Shown here: positions 26,843 to 37,173 of the stretch, piece after piece
How positions within the stretch are numbered: position 1 is the first letter of the stretch
How the letters are laid out: each line of letters starts with the position of its first letter
Source: JAKFEW01 sp036675505
GTDB lineage: Bacteria > Cyanobacteriota > Sericytochromatia > S15B-MN24 > JAQBPE01
Direction: 5' to 3'
Assembly: GCA_036675505.1 (NCBI GenBank)
Contig: JAKFEW010000053.1
Coordinates: 10,059 to 74,058, forward strand
DNA length: 64,000 bases
Made by a program: the position numbers and the translations under genes
The notes under the pieces: generated by a model
The model's database searches: none
What the model was told of the DNA's origin: nothing
What the model saw: only the letters and a program-made list of their open reading frames with translations

Positions 26843-29800
26843 TCACATCGGCCCGAAGCCACCCATTTCCATGCCGAGCGGGCCCGAGGCCGACCGCGCC
26901 GGGCGGGCCACGGGCTGGCCGTGGGCGCGGAAGTCGCCGCCGAGTATCGCCTGCCGGTCCGGGCGCGCGAGGAACGCCGCGCGATCAGGCTCGGTGAGCC
27001 GGCCGGCCACCTCCTCGAGGATGGCCTTCGCGCGCCCGGCTCGGGCCGCGGCCTGTTCGGCGAAAGGCGCGGCAGCCGCGCGGCCGAACAACGCGGCCGC
27101 GAGGGCGAGCGGCGCGGCCGCGCCTTCGGCCCAGGCCTCCATCGCCGTGAAATGCTCCACCGCCTTGTCGGTGCCTTCGCGCAGGGCGGCCAACCCGCGC
27201 AGGCCTAGCAACTCGGCTTCGCGGCCGAGGGCGCCGAGGGCGCGCGCCAGGGCCAGGCCTTCGGCGGCGAGGCTGTTGGTCCGCTCCCACTCGCCGGCGT
27301 CGGCCGCGCCCTGGGCCTGCGCGAAGAGCGCATCGAGCTGGAGTGCGCGCTCACCGCGCAGGCGGGCCTCGCTCGCGACCCGTCGCGCCAGCTCGTCCGC
27401 CCGCGCCCGCTCGCCCGAGAGGCGCGCCAGGTGGGCGTCGAGCAGGTCGAGCCGCCCGGCCATCTCCTTGTTGCCGGTCTCCGCGATGAGGGCCCGCAGG
27501 GCATCGCACGCGAGGCGCGCCTGCGATGCCTTTCCGAACATGAGGTACACCTCGGCCTGGCGTGGCAGCAGGAGCGCCTCCAGGTACCTGTTGCCGATCG
27601 AGCGGGCGAGCGCCAGGGCTTCGTCCACGCCGGCGATCGCCCCCGCCCAGTCGCCCAGGACGGCGCAGGCCTGGCCCTCGATGGCCAACGTCATGCCTTG
27701 CGGCAGCTTGGCACCGAGTCGTTCGGCGAGCCCACGGGCGCGGGCCGCCACCGCGCGCGCCTGCGCGGGCTCGCCCGTCTCCAACGCGAGGATCGCGAGG
27801 TTCACCAGCGCGAAGGCCTCCTCGCGCGTCGAGCCGCACGCGACGCTCAGGTCCCGGCAGACCTCGAACGAGCGCGCGGCGGCGACGAAGTCGCCGCGGG
27901 CCGTGAGGGCGTTGCCGAGGTAGTTGTGCGCGATCATCAGGCCCGCGCGGTCGTCGTGCGCCTCGAAGATCGCGAGCGCCTCGCGCAGGTGGGCGAGGCC
28001 CGCCTCGCCGCCGGCCGGATCGCCGGCCGTCTGGTAGTAGCCGAGCCCGGCGGCGGCGACGGCCGCCGCGATCGGGCTGTCCGCGGCCTTCCCGTGGGCG
28101 ATCGCCCGCCCGCAGTCGCGGATGGCCGCGGCCGTGTCGCCCTGGAAGAAGTGGGCCCGGGCGCGGACCTGCAGGCACCGGGCCGCGCCCGCCTCGTCGC
28201 GGGCCTCCAGGCAGCAGCTCAGCGAGCGGTCGGCGGCGGCGATCGCCTCGTCGTAGCGGCCGAGGATCTGGTAGACGTTGGCCAAGGAGGTGAACAGGCC
28301 GCCGAGCGCCTGTCGGTCACCCGCGGACTCGGCGAGGGCGATCGCCTTGCCGTAGAGTGGCTCCGCATCCGCGGCGCGGCCGGCGTGCCGCTCGACGTCC
28401 GCGAGCAAGCGCGCGCATTCGAAGCGCGCCGGCGCCGCCGCCTCGGGCGGCAAGCCCTCGAGGACGGCGGCCGCGCCCTTCAAGTAGCGGCCCGCGTCGG
28501 CGAGCGCGTAGAGCGCCAGCGCCCGGCGGCCGGCCTCCAACGCCCAGGGCAGCGCGCGCACCCCGAGTCCGGCCTCGAGGCCGTGGAACGCCAGCAGGCT
28601 GACGAGCTCGAGCGGCGCATCGGCGAGCAGCTGCCCGGCCAGGCGCCCTTCGAGCGTCGCCGCCGCGCGACCATGGGCGTGCCGGCACTCCTCCGGCGTG
28701 ATGATCCCCGCCAGCGCCTCCGGGTCCTCGCGGCGCACGAAGCCGTAGGCGCCCTGACCATCGCGTTGGATCAGGCGCCGCCGCAGGAGGGCCTCCAACG
28801 CCTCGAACAGGGTTTCATCGGCGATCGACGTGACCGCCTGCAGGAACTCCAGGCCGATCGGCCGGCCGATCGCCGTGAGCGCCATCAGCACCGCGCCGGC
28901 CTCCGGGGGCAGCTCGGCCAGCAGGCGGGCCCATCGCGCCACGGACCCGCTCGGCAGGTCGTTCGCGTCGATCGGCACGTCGGTGCTCCAGCGCCGGTTC
29001 GTGCGGGTGAGGCGTCCGGCCTTCACGAGGTGGTCGAGTAGCTGCTCGACCTCGCGCGGCACCCCGCCGGTCAGCTCCGCGACGCGGGCGACGAAGCCCG
29101 GTGCGATCGTGCTTTCGCCCAGCATGCCGGCCAGCATCCGCGCGAGGTCCGCGTCGGCCAGCCCCTCGAGCGGCCGCTCGGGCATCTCGTCGGGCCCGCC
29201 ATCCGCGCCCCGGCCGCGGCGGGTGCTCGCGATCAACATGAAGGGCGACTTCGCGGCGTTGCGTCGGACGTAGGCGAGGACCTCGCGCGAGGGCGCGTCG
29301 ACGCCGCGCCAGTCTTCGATCACCAGCACGAACGGCTGCGCGGCCGCGTACGCCCCGAGCAGCCCCGTGACCGCGGCCTGTAGCCGCAGCGCCTCGGCGC
29401 GCGGGGTGTCGAGCGGCGGTGCCGGCACCGCGCCGAGCTCGGGCAGCAGGACGGCGAGGACCGCGGCCTGGTCCGCCAGCGCGCTGGCCGCGCCTGCCCG
29501 GAAGCCGGGCATCAGCGATCGCAGCACGGAGGTCAAGGTGGCATACGGCGCGCCCCCGACCTCGTGGCTCGCCACCCGCACGAAGGGGATGTTCTCGAGC
29601 TGCGCGTGGCAGCGAACCTCGTCGAGCAGGCGGCTCTTGCCCACGCCCGGCGGGCCCCACAACCAGACTTCCTCGTGCCCGTGGCCGTCGCGGACGCGCG
29701 CGACGCCTGTCTGCAGCCCAGCGACGACGCCGTCGCGCCCCACGATCGGCGACACGAGCAGGGTCCCGCCCAGCCCCGGCGGCGGCTCGACGCCCAGGTC

Positions 29801-30565
29801 GGCCAGGACGTCGTCGGCGGTCGCGGGCCGGTCGGTCGGCTCCTTGGCGAGCAGCCGCCGAACCAGCCGATCGAGCTCGGGCGGCACGGCGGGGGCGATC
29901 GCCGAAGGCACGGGCGGGGAGTCGTTCAGGTGGGCCCGCAACACCTCGCCGGCCGTCGGTCGCTCGAACGGGTAGCGGCCGGTCAGGAGCTCGAAGGCCA
30001 GCACGCCGGCGGAATAGAGGTCAGCGCGCCCGTCCAGCGGCGCCCGGCGGATCACCTCGGGCGCGATGTACGGCAACGTGCCCCGGATCGGCAGGCCGCC
30101 CTGGCCCGCGACTTCCATGAGGCCGTAGTCCATCAGCTTGACCGTGCCATCCGGCATCACGCGCACGTTGGCGCTCTTGAGGTCGAGGTGGACGAACCCC
30201 AGCCGGTGGACGTACCCGAGCGCTCGCAGGAGCTGGGCGAACACCTCGGTGAACCGCTCGGGCGGCAACGGCAGCATCTCGTCGAGCCCCTGGCCCGGCA
30301 CGACCTCCATCGTGAAGTAGGGCGCGCCGCCTTCGTCGACGCCGTAGTCGTAGACCTCGCAGCAGTTGGGATGGCGCAGCCGCGTCATCAGCCGGAACTC
30401 CTGCTTGAACTGGAGCAGGGTCTTGTCGGCCTGCACGTCGACGCCCGGGCCGCCGATCAGCTTGAGCGCCACGCGCTTCCCGGTGACGGAGTCCTCGACG
30501 AGCTCCACCCGGCCCATGGCACCCTCGCCGAGCGTGGCGAGGCGGCGATAGCGTTGCGCGATCAC
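26843..30565 (-). CDS. Ser/Thr protein kinase with AAA ATPase and TPR array (PknK-like)
   Basis: A 1240-residue regulator. Residues 1-270 are a Hanks-type kinase: glycine loop LGEGAMGRV, Lys35 in VALKL, catalytic Asp128 in HLDLKSAN, Asp146 in DYG (for DFG) and an APE motif. Residues about 290-560 are an AAA_16-type ATPase with Walker A GPPGVGKS near 306. From about 640 to the end the protein is Ala-rich helical TPR-like repeats. This is the plan of PknK and of large myxobacterial and cyanobacterial signalling kinases. The start is GTG at 30565, with GGAG 8 nt upstream; upstream in-frame codons overlap the previous gene. The target is unknown. Confidence 0.9.
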   Translation of the reverse strand: MIAQRYRRLATLGEGAMGRVELVEDSVTGKRVALKLIGGPGVDVQADKTLLQFKQEFRLMTRLRHPNCCEVYDYGVDEGGAPYFTMEVVPGQGLDEMLPLPPERFTEVFAQLLRALGYVHRLGFVHLDLKSANVRVMPDGTVKLMDYGLMEVAGQGGLPIRGTLPYIAPEVIRRAPLDGRADLYSAGVLAFELLTGRYPFERPTAGEVLRAHLNDSPPVPSAIAPAVPPELDRLVRRLLAKEPTDRPATADDVLADLGVEPPPGLGGTLLVSPIVGRDGVVAGLQTGVARVRDGHGHEEVWLWGPPGVGKSRLLDEVRCHAQLENIPFVRVASHEVGGAPYATLTSVLRSLMPGFRAGAASALADQAAVLAVLLPELGAVPAPPLDTPRAEALRLQAAVTGLLGAYAAAQPFVLVIEDWRGVDAPSREVLAYVRRNAAKSPFMLIASTRRGRGADGGPDEMPERPLEGLADADLARMLAGMLGESTIAPGFVARVAELTGGVPREVEQLLDHLVKAGRLTRTNRRWSTDVPIDANDLPSGSVARWARLLAELPPEAGAVLMALTAIGRPIGLEFLQAVTSIADETLFEALEALLRRRLIQRDGQGAYGFVRREDPEALAGIITPEECRHAHGRAAATLEGRLAGQLLADAPLELVSLLAFHGLEAGLGVRALPWALEAGRRALALYALADAGRYLKGAAAVLEGLPPEAAAPARFECARLLADVERHAGRAADAEPLYGKAIALAESAGDRQALGGLFTSLANVYQILGRYDEAIAAADRSLSCCLEARDEAGAARCLQVRARAHFFQGDTAAAIRDCGRAIAHGKAADSPIAAAVAAAGLGYYQTAGDPAGGEAGLAHLREALAIFEAHDDRAGLMIAHNYLGNALTARGDFVAAARSFEVCRDLSVACGSTREEAFALVNLAILALETGEPAQARAVAARARGLAERLGAKLPQGMTLAIEGQACAVLGDWAGAIAGVDEALALARSIGNRYLEALLLPRQAEVYLMFGKASQARLACDALRALIAETGNKEMAGRLDLLDAHLARLSGERARADELARRVASEARLRGERALQLDALFAQAQGAADAGEWERTNSLAAEGLALARALGALGREAELLGLRGLAALREGTDKAVEHFTAMEAWAEGAAAPLALAAALFGRAAAAPFAEQAAARAGRAKAILEEVAGRLTEPDRAAFLARPDRQAILGGDFRAHGQPVARPARSASGPLGMEMGGFGPM

Positions 30566-30570
30566 TCGGC

Positions 30571-31200
30571 CTACTCCGTCTCGCGCACCATCTTCGTGGC
30601 GTACTCCTGGATCATCCGCTGCTGGCGCGCGGCGCCGCACTTCTTGATCACGTTCTCGACGGCCTCGGCCGGCGTGCGGCCACGGGCGCGCCACTGGGTG
30701 AATTCGCCGTTCAGGAACTTGCGGCCTGTGTCGCCAGCGAAAACCAGCTTGGCGTACCAGAAGCCGAGATCATGGGCGAGCTGCAGCGAGATGCCCGGCG
30801 AAACGGCTTCGAGCTGCTCGTCGCCGGGCAGGCGGCCGCTGCCGCGCACGGACTCGCCGGTGTAGGTCGCCTTGATCGTGTCGAGGAAGGCGTAGAGCTC
30901 CTTGTCCGCGACGTCGGCCTCGCCCTTGAGGCGCGCGAGGTCCTCGGGCGTGGTCTGGCCATGCAGGAAGTGCGCCATCGACTCCTGGTGCTGGCGGTGG
31001 AATTCCAGCTGGCGGGCCTGCTGCCAGTGCGCATAGCAGAAGACGGAGCCCGCGCAGAAGGTGAAGCCGGCCCACAGCGGACCACCGAGCAGGCCGGCGA
31101 ACATCACAGCGCCGAACGAGCCCAAAATGGTGACGGGATCCGGGCCGGGCGGCGCGATCACGCGCGGGCGAAGCGGAACGATCCCCTTGGGCCTGGTCAT
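30571..31200 (-). CDS. Membrane-anchored protein of unknown function
   Basis: A 209-residue protein with one or two membrane segments at 25-56 (TILGSFGAVMFAGLLGGPLWAGF) and a soluble C-terminal helical part. No family recognised. It lies directly upstream of the giant kinase gene (5 nt gap), on the same strand, so the two form an operon and it may be the kinase's membrane partner; that is inference. Confidence 0.75.
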   Translation of the reverse strand: MTRPKGIVPLRPRVIAPPGPDPVTILGSFGAVMFAGLLGGPLWAGFTFCAGSVFCYAHWQQARQLEFHRQHQESMAHFLHGQTTPEDLARLKGEADVADKELYAFLDTIKATYTGESVRGSGRLPGDEQLEAVSPGISLQLAHDLGFWYAKLVFAGDTGRKFLNGEFTQWRARGRTPAEAVENVIKKCGAARQQRMIQEYATKMVRETE

Positions 31201-31298
31201 GGCGAACTCCTCCGACGTTTTGTTTTATACCCCTGTGCGAGGGTGCGTCGGGTCCCATTGCGGGGCGGGGGTACAAGTAGAAAGATGTCCGAGGTCCG

Positions 31299-34200
31299 AT
31301 GCCCATGAAGCCCACGCGCCAGTTGATCACGTCGCTGTGCGCCCTCGCGCTCGCCGCGGGGTGTCAGGGCGCGCCCACCTCGCCGCGCGACGACGAGGGG
31401 CGCTTCTCGGAGGACCGCGGCGGCAAGAGCGCCACGGTGAAGCTCAACGGCAAGGTCTTTTCCATCCGCACGCGTGACGGCAAGACGCTCGGCGACGTCG
31501 GCGTGCTGGTCCGCGGCAAGATTTACAGGGTCAAGGACGGCAAGCTGGACGTGCCGGCCGCGGTCCTCAAGGACGCCAGGGCCTCGGGCGGCTTGATCCT
31601 GCTGGTCCCGGGCTACCTGCCCACGCGCGTCGGCCTGGACCAGGGCGGCGAGGTGGTGCTCGTCCCGGTGGGCCCGGCCCAGGTGACCCAGGATCTGCTG
31701 CCGGTCGGCGGCACCGTGTCGGCCCACGGCGGCGCGGTCAGCGTGACGATCCCAACCGGCGTCCTCAAGGGCCCGTCGACGGACGTGGCCATCAGCACCT
31801 ACATCCCGAGCCCGCCGGGCAGCGCGCAGGACCCCGCGATCGAACGCGACAGCTTCCTCGACGCGGTCGACCCGGCCGGCACGCGGCAGGGCTGCGATCA
31901 GCCGCTGCCCTGCCCGCCGCCCGTCGGCGGCCTCGGCATCAAGCTCACGTTCAGCGGGCCGATCCAGGCAGGCCTGCTCCGCCAGGCGATCGCGCTCGAT
32001 CGCTACGTCGCGGAAGGCTCCCCGGAGGAGGCACAGGCCGCCCGCCGCATCCTCCAGACGTTCGAGGCGATCGACCGCCTGAACGATCCGGCCTGGCGGC
32101 GGGTGCTCGACGAGACCTTCGGCCTGCGGCTCGCCGCCGATCACACGCTGGAGTACCGCGTGGCGATCGGCGACGGCGAGGTCACAGACGGCCTTGCGCG
32201 CATCGAAATCGATGGGGTGAGCCTGCTCGGCACGCGGCTCGAGGTGACGGTGCAGAGCGCCGCCTCGGGCGACTTCCCCTTCGAAGAGTTCACCGGCGGA
32301 CCGGGCGGCACCAACCCCGGCGGGCCCGCCGGCGACCCGGGTGGCGCCACGCCGGGCGGCACGAGCACGGGCGGCGGAACGCCATCGCTCACGCCCCCAC
32401 GTGAGCTGTCGATCGGCAGCGGATGGGTGATCACGACCGGCGGCAACGGCCTCCCCGTCGGCCGGCCCGGGCTGATCTCGGACGGGGGGGGCACGCTCAT
32501 CTCGGATGGCGGCGGCACGCTCATCTCGGATGGGGGTGGCACGCTGATCTCGGATGGCGGCGGCACGCTCATCAGCGACGGCGGGGGCACGCTCATCTCG
32601 GACGGCGGCGGCACGTTGATTTCCGACGGCGGCGGCACCCTCGTCAGCGACAACCGCGTGGGCGCGCTCACGGGCGAGCTCAGGGTGCCGTTCTCGCAGG
32701 GCGACGCGGCGAAGTACCGCCTCCTGGCCTACCAGGACTACCCCTGGTCCGGCGCGCAAGTGCGCGCGATCAACGGCCTGGGCCAGCCGTACACCCGGTT
32801 CGTGGCGACGGACGGCTCGAGCATGTACCAGCTGCCGTTCGCGACGACGCCCTACTCGCTCAACGGCATGTTCTTGCAGGTGGTCGCCGGCAACAACCGC
32901 CTCTACACGCTCGCGAAGGCGCCCGGCAAGTTCGAGTACACCGAGAAGATCGACGCGGCCACCACCGCCGTCGCCTGCCTCCTGCTCGACGAGATCGGCC
33001 GGAACCCGGACGGCATCCTCGCGATCCGCAAGGATCTCTTCGACGACGACGTGGCCTACTTCCGCCAGGAGATGGACCAGGCCGACGCCGGCTACGTGGT
33101 GACCCACTACGTCCCCGCGGTCGCGACCTACGTCAGGACGTGGCTCGCCGGCAAGCCCCGCAAGGTGCTGGCCTGCATTCCCTCGGTGGGCCCGGCGGCG
33201 GGCACCGGCGCGGGCACGATGACCGACGGCGCCGCCCTCGGCATGGCCTCCTTCCGGGCGCCGCAGGCCATCGTGCGCGAGGGTTCCGGCGCGATCGTCG
33301 TTTGCGACGAGGACTTCATGGGGGGCACCCTGAAGCCCACGCTCCGCCGGTACGACCCCAGCGCCGGCGTCGTCACCACGCTGGCGGGCGATCCGAACGG
33401 CGCGTCCACGGGCAACGACGGTCCGGCGGGCAGCGCGACGTTCAGCAACCTGCGGGGCGTCGTGGTCGACCCCGCCGGCGGCGTGCTGGTCCAGGACGAC
33501 TGGAGCCAGGCCACGACCCGCATCCGCCGCGTCGCCGGCGGCATGGTCGCCACCCTCACCGGGCCCGGCCCGGCCCTGTCGTTCGCCGTGAACCCACCCG
33601 CGGCGAACCTCCCGATGGTCCAGGAGGGCTTCGGGTTCCAGCGCGACGCGGCGGGCAACCTCTACTTCGTCGAGCGCCTCGGCCACTGCGTGGTGAAGCT
33701 GACGCCCGACGCCGCGGGCGGCTACACCGAGACCGTCCTGGCGGGCATGCGCGGCCAGCCCGGCAACGCCAACGGCTCCCAGGCCACGGCGCGCCTGAAC
33801 TCGCCGCGCGACCTCGCCGTGACGCCCGACGGCTCGGCGATCTTCGTGGCCGAGTGGGCGCAGGATCCGCCGCTCAGCGGCGGCGCCTACCTCAACCGCA
33901 TCCGGCGCATCGAGCCCGCGGCGGCGGGCACCTCCCGCTTCGTGACGACCTGGGCCGGGCCGGACGTGGAAGCCAGCGGCAGCGCCGACGGCTGGGGCCC
34001 CGCGGCGCGGTTCAGCCTGCCGATGCGGCTCGCCCTCGGGCCGGACGGCAGCCTCTACGTCGCCGAGAACGACCGGCTCGCCATCCGCAGGATCACGCCG
34101 GGCCGCATGGTTACCACCGTGCTGGGCGGCGGCACGGCCAGCGCGCCGGAGTTCGGGCACGCCGTGAGCCTCAAGCCGGCCCTCAAGGCCGACGGCACGC

Positions 34201-34319
34201 CGCGGGACTACCCCATCGGCGGCATGACCATGGAGCCCGGCGCGGCCTCGGCGCCGAACCGCCTCTTCTTCACCGACCGCTACGCCGGCGCGCTCAAGGT
34301 GCTGGCGCCGCTGCCGTAG
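31299..34319 (+). CDS. Large lipoprotein with GGTLISDG repeat and NHL-type propeller
   Basis: A 1006-residue lipoprotein (lipobox LAAGCQG). Residues 40-330 are beta-rich. Next is a Gly/Pro-rich stretch, then an octapeptide repeat (consensus LISDGGGT, seven tandem copies plus a variant, residues 392-452). Residues 620-1006 form an NHL-like beta-propeller with repeated GxxxxLAVTPDGS and VAE-N blades. It is probably a cell-surface or periplasmic binding protein. Start ATG 31299 or 31305; GAGG precedes both. The convergent gene 34330-37044 encodes a protein of similar plan. This suggests an ancient duplication with shuffled domain order. Confidence 0.85.
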   Translation: MPMKPTRQLITSLCALALAAGCQGAPTSPRDDEGRFSEDRGGKSATVKLNGKVFSIRTRDGKTLGDVGVLVRGKIYRVKDGKLDVPAAVLKDARASGGLILLVPGYLPTRVGLDQGGEVVLVPVGPAQVTQDLLPVGGTVSAHGGAVSVTIPTGVLKGPSTDVAISTYIPSPPGSAQDPAIERDSFLDAVDPAGTRQGCDQPLPCPPPVGGLGIKLTFSGPIQAGLLRQAIALDRYVAEGSPEEAQAARRILQTFEAIDRLNDPAWRRVLDETFGLRLAADHTLEYRVAIGDGEVTDGLARIEIDGVSLLGTRLEVTVQSAASGDFPFEEFTGGPGGTNPGGPAGDPGGATPGGTSTGGGTPSLTPPRELSIGSGWVITTGGNGLPVGRPGLISDGGGTLISDGGGTLISDGGGTLISDGGGTLISDGGGTLISDGGGTLISDGGGTLVSDNRVGALTGELRVPFSQGDAAKYRLLAYQDYPWSGAQVRAINGLGQPYTRFVATDGSSMYQLPFATTPYSLNGMFLQVVAGNNRLYTLAKAPGKFEYTEKIDAATTAVACLLLDEIGRNPDGILAIRKDLFDDDVAYFRQEMDQADAGYVVTHYVPAVATYVRTWLAGKPRKVLACIPSVGPAAGTGAGTMTDGAALGMASFRAPQAIVREGSGAIVVCDEDFMGGTLKPTLRRYDPSAGVVTTLAGDPNGASTGNDGPAGSATFSNLRGVVVDPAGGVLVQDDWSQATTRIRRVAGGMVATLTGPGPALSFAVNPPAANLPMVQEGFGFQRDAAGNLYFVERLGHCVVKLTPDAAGGYTETVLAGMRGQPGNANGSQATARLNSPRDLAVTPDGSAIFVAEWAQDPPLSGGAYLNRIRRIEPAAAGTSRFVTTWAGPDVEASGSADGWGPAARFSLPMRLALGPDGSLYVAENDRLAIRRITPGRMVTTVLGGGTASAPEFGHAVSLKPALKADGTPRDYPIGGMTMEPGAASAPNRLFFTDRYAGALKVLAPLP
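32472..32650 (+). repeat. Coding 24-bp repeat (LISDGGGT octapeptides)
   Basis: Seven consecutive 24-bp units, each coding LISDGGGT, with synonymous changes among copies, followed by one variant (LVSD). The synonymous changes show selection for the peptide, not recent DNA expansion. Confidence 0.95.
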
Positions 34320-34329
34320 GCGCCCAAGG

Positions 34330-37044
34330 TCAATTCACCACGATCTTCCGGATGCGGTGGTTGCCGGTATCGGCCACGTAGAGCGTCCGCGGCGGCGCGC
34401 CGGGGTCGACCGCCAAGCCTGCCGGCGCGGCGAAGCGGGCCGGGCCGGCCAGACCGCCCCCGCCATCCGCGAACCCCGCGCCGGTCGCCGGCTGGCCGGC
34501 GAGCACCCGCGTCCAGCGAAGTGACGGGTGGAACCAGCGCACCACGTTCGCCTGGGCGTCGGCCACGAACACGCTGCCGTCGGGGCCCGCGGCCACGCCG
34601 GCCGGCCGCTCGCCGCGGCTCACCTGCGCGCGCGCCTCGGGCCAGTCCACGGGCTTCAGGGTTCCGTTCGGCAGGCGCGACGCGAGGCCGGCGAGGACGG
34701 TCACGCCGCCGGCCTTGCCGGCACCCTCCGCCCGACAATCGTCGAGACGCACGCGCCGCACGAGGCCGCCCGCGTGCTCGCTGACGATCAGCGGGCCGCC
34801 GGCGACGAAGGCGAGCCCGTACGGCTCGTTCAGCTTCGCCGCCGTGCCGAAGTCGTCCCGGTAGCCCGCCACGTCGTTCTGGCCGGCCCAGGTGGTCACC
34901 TGCGCGCGCGCCGGTTCCAGCGCGATCCGGCGAACGACCTGGTTGCCGCGATCGGCCACGTACAGAGCCCCGTCGGGGCCGAACGCGAGCCCCTCGGGGG
35001 CGTCGAAGCGCGCGGCCGCGCCGTCGGTGTCCGACGCCGGGCCGGCCTCACCCGGCGTGCCGGCGATCGTCATGATCTCGGGCGCCGCGCCACCCGGATC
35101 GCGGATCGCGAAGATCGCGTGCGCCGCGCTATCGGCGACGTACAGCTTGCCGTCCGGTCCGAGCGCCAGGCCGGCGGGCTTCCGCAGGGGGCTCGCGTCG
35201 CCGAGCGCCAACGTGGCGACGCGCCCGTCGCGGTCGACGCGGCGGATGTAGGGCTTGGCGCCTTGCTCCGAGACGTACAACATGCCGTTCTCGCCCATCA
35301 CGAGCCCAACCGGCCGATCGAACGCCGCCTTCCCCGCCACGTCGTCGAGGTGGCCCGCGGCACCGGAGCCAGCGAGCGTCGCCACCGTGACCGCCGGCGC
35401 GGACGGCGGGACCAGGGGCACGCCGAGCGGGGCCGGCTCCGGGCGGGTCGCGGCGCGCTCGGCCGCCATCGCCTCTGCCAGCGCCGTCTTCGCGGCGTCC
35501 AGCCCGCCGACGCTGAAGAGCGCGTTGACCGCGGCGAAGTAGAGCGAGTAGATGGTGACCTTGATGTTGTCCTTCTCCACCGCCGGGACGCACAGGTCGA
35601 CCACGGCCGACGCGCTCACGTCGATATAGTCCTCGTGCGGGACGGCCTGGAAGGCCTCGTTGAGCAAGTCCAGCAGGTCGCTGGGCTTCTGGATGGCGAG
35701 GCCCTCGCCCTTCGGGTGCACCTGGGTGGCGAGGCCGAAGAACCCGTAGCCCTCGAACCCTACGGGCCCCTTGCTGTTGAGCAGCCGGGCTGAGGCGTCC
35801 AGCACCTTGCCGAGCGACCCGAGCAGGCCCTCGATCGCCGGCTTCTCGGTCGAGACGGTCACAGGCTCGGGGAGGAACGGCAACACATGGGCGCCGAAGA
35901 CGTCGGCGCGGGCGATCAGGGCGTCCGCCACGCGCTGGGCCACGCGGTGCCGCGCCGCCGGGCCGAGCGAGCCGAACGCCAGGCGTTGGCCGTCGGCGTG
36001 GATCGCGTCGGCGACCTCGAGCATGCTGGCGTAGAGCGCCTCCGGGAAGGTCTTCGGAAAGAACGCCCGGCCCTCGTCCATCAGCGTCGCCTCGAGGCGC
36101 GCCGCCAGGAGCTCGCGCAGGTAATCCACGACGCCCGACTGGAGCTCGGATAGCTCCACCGGCCCCACCTTCGCCTGGTTGCCGAAGGCGCGTGCCGTCA
36201 GGCGACCGTCGACCTTGCCGGGCACGCTTGAGGCGAGCAACACGTTGCCCTCCATCCCCGGCGGGAGGTAGACCTCGTACTCGCCGCGCGCGTTCGTGTA
36301 GGCCAGGTACACCGGCGCGCCCTTGGCGTCGCGGCCGATCGGCACCGCGGCGCCGTTCCGGAGGTCGAACGCGCCGATCAACGCGCCGGCCACCGGCTTG
36401 CCGTCGCCGGCGCCGCGTGGGCCCGTACCGCCGGTCGCCTGGGCCAGCGCGTAGCCGGCCGGGCGGCCGCCCGCGAGCGAGCCGCCGTCGGCGCCGATCA
36501 GCGTCGCGCCGTCCGCGCCGATCAGCCGGGCGTCCGCCGACGCGACGAGGTTGCCGGCACCGGTCGCGACGACCTGGTTGCGGGCGTTGGCGATCAACGT
36601 GCCGCCGCCGTCGGAAATCAGCGTTCCACCTCCGTCGCTGATGAGCGTACCCCCGCCGTCAGAAATTAGCGTGCCGCCGCCATCCGAAATCAGCGTGCCG
36701 CCGTCCACCGCGACGATCGCCGCGCCCTTCACGTTCATCGCGTTGCCGGCGCCGGCGGCGACCAGGTACGTGGCGTCGAGCGTGAGCCGGCCCTTGAAGG
36801 CGACGCCGCCGGGCGACGCCAGCAGCCTGGACGGCACGACGAAGCGCGTACCCACCGCCCGCGACGGCGACGAAACGCCGGTCGGCACCGTGGAGGCCGC
36901 CGCCGGCCCGCGCGACGTCGCCGCCGTGGGCCGCTTGCTGGCGCCGTTGGCCGGGACCTGCGCGCGGGGTGGGGTCTGACAGGCCTCGACCAGCAGGAAG
37001 GCCACCGCCAACGAGATGGGGATCAACCGTCGGCGTAATGACAT
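34330..37044 (-). CDS. Second large lipoprotein with GGTLISDG repeat and NHL-type propeller
   Basis: A 904-residue lipoprotein (LLVEACQT, Cys23). After a Thr/Pro-rich linker it has four LISDGGGT units and a decaying tail (TLIANA, RLIGADG, TLIGADGG), a beta-rich middle, a helical region (about 290-540) and a C-terminal NHL-type propeller (LAFGPDGALYVADRGN-type blades). The start at 37044 is chosen because the signal peptide begins there (MSLRRRLIPISL). It is convergent with the 1006-aa gene and shares the repeat and the propeller, but the middle regions differ. Confidence 0.85.
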   Translation of the reverse strand: MSLRRRLIPISLAVAFLLVEACQTPPRAQVPANGASKRPTAATSRGPAAASTVPTGVSSPSRAVGTRFVVPSRLLASPGGVAFKGRLTLDATYLVAAGAGNAMNVKGAAIVAVDGGTLISDGGGTLISDGGGTLISDGGGTLISDGGGTLIANARNQVVATGAGNLVASADARLIGADGATLIGADGGSLAGGRPAGYALAQATGGTGPRGAGDGKPVAGALIGAFDLRNGAAVPIGRDAKGAPVYLAYTNARGEYEVYLPPGMEGNVLLASSVPGKVDGRLTARAFGNQAKVGPVELSELQSGVVDYLRELLAARLEATLMDEGRAFFPKTFPEALYASMLEVADAIHADGQRLAFGSLGPAARHRVAQRVADALIARADVFGAHVLPFLPEPVTVSTEKPAIEGLLGSLGKVLDASARLLNSKGPVGFEGYGFFGLATQVHPKGEGLAIQKPSDLLDLLNEAFQAVPHEDYIDVSASAVVDLCVPAVEKDNIKVTIYSLYFAAVNALFSVGGLDAAKTALAEAMAAERAATRPEPAPLGVPLVPPSAPAVTVATLAGSGAAGHLDDVAGKAAFDRPVGLVMGENGMLYVSEQGAKPYIRRVDRDGRVATLALGDASPLRKPAGLALGPDGKLYVADSAAHAIFAIRDPGGAAPEIMTIAGTPGEAGPASDTDGAAARFDAPEGLAFGPDGALYVADRGNQVVRRIALEPARAQVTTWAGQNDVAGYRDDFGTAAKLNEPYGLAFVAGGPLIVSEHAGGLVRRVRLDDCRAEGAGKAGGVTVLAGLASRLPNGTLKPVDWPEARAQVSRGERPAGVAAGPDGSVFVADAQANVVRWFHPSLRWTRVLAGQPATGAGFADGGGGLAGPARFAAPAGLAVDPGAPPRTLYVADTGNHRIRKIVVN
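36592..36712 (-). repeat. Coding 24-bp repeat (LISDGGGT octapeptides), second gene
   Basis: Four clean units and one variant at the 5' side of the minus-strand gene, with codon changes between units. The peptide is the same as in 32472-32650. Confidence 0.93.
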
Positions 37045-37173
37045 GCATCCCTCGCTTCCATGGACCGTCGGTATCCTACCCAAAGGCGTGAGGGGCCGAG
37101 TTCCATATAATCACTCTTATCTGACCTGGCGGGAGCACTTTACGGCAGAATGCGGGTTTGCGGACGACACGAT

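Noticed and set aside
27431..29041. A 536-codon plus-strand frame inside the giant kinase gene
   Set aside because: It is a shadow of the kinase-ATPase-TPR gene, with low-complexity Arg/Ala content and no motif.
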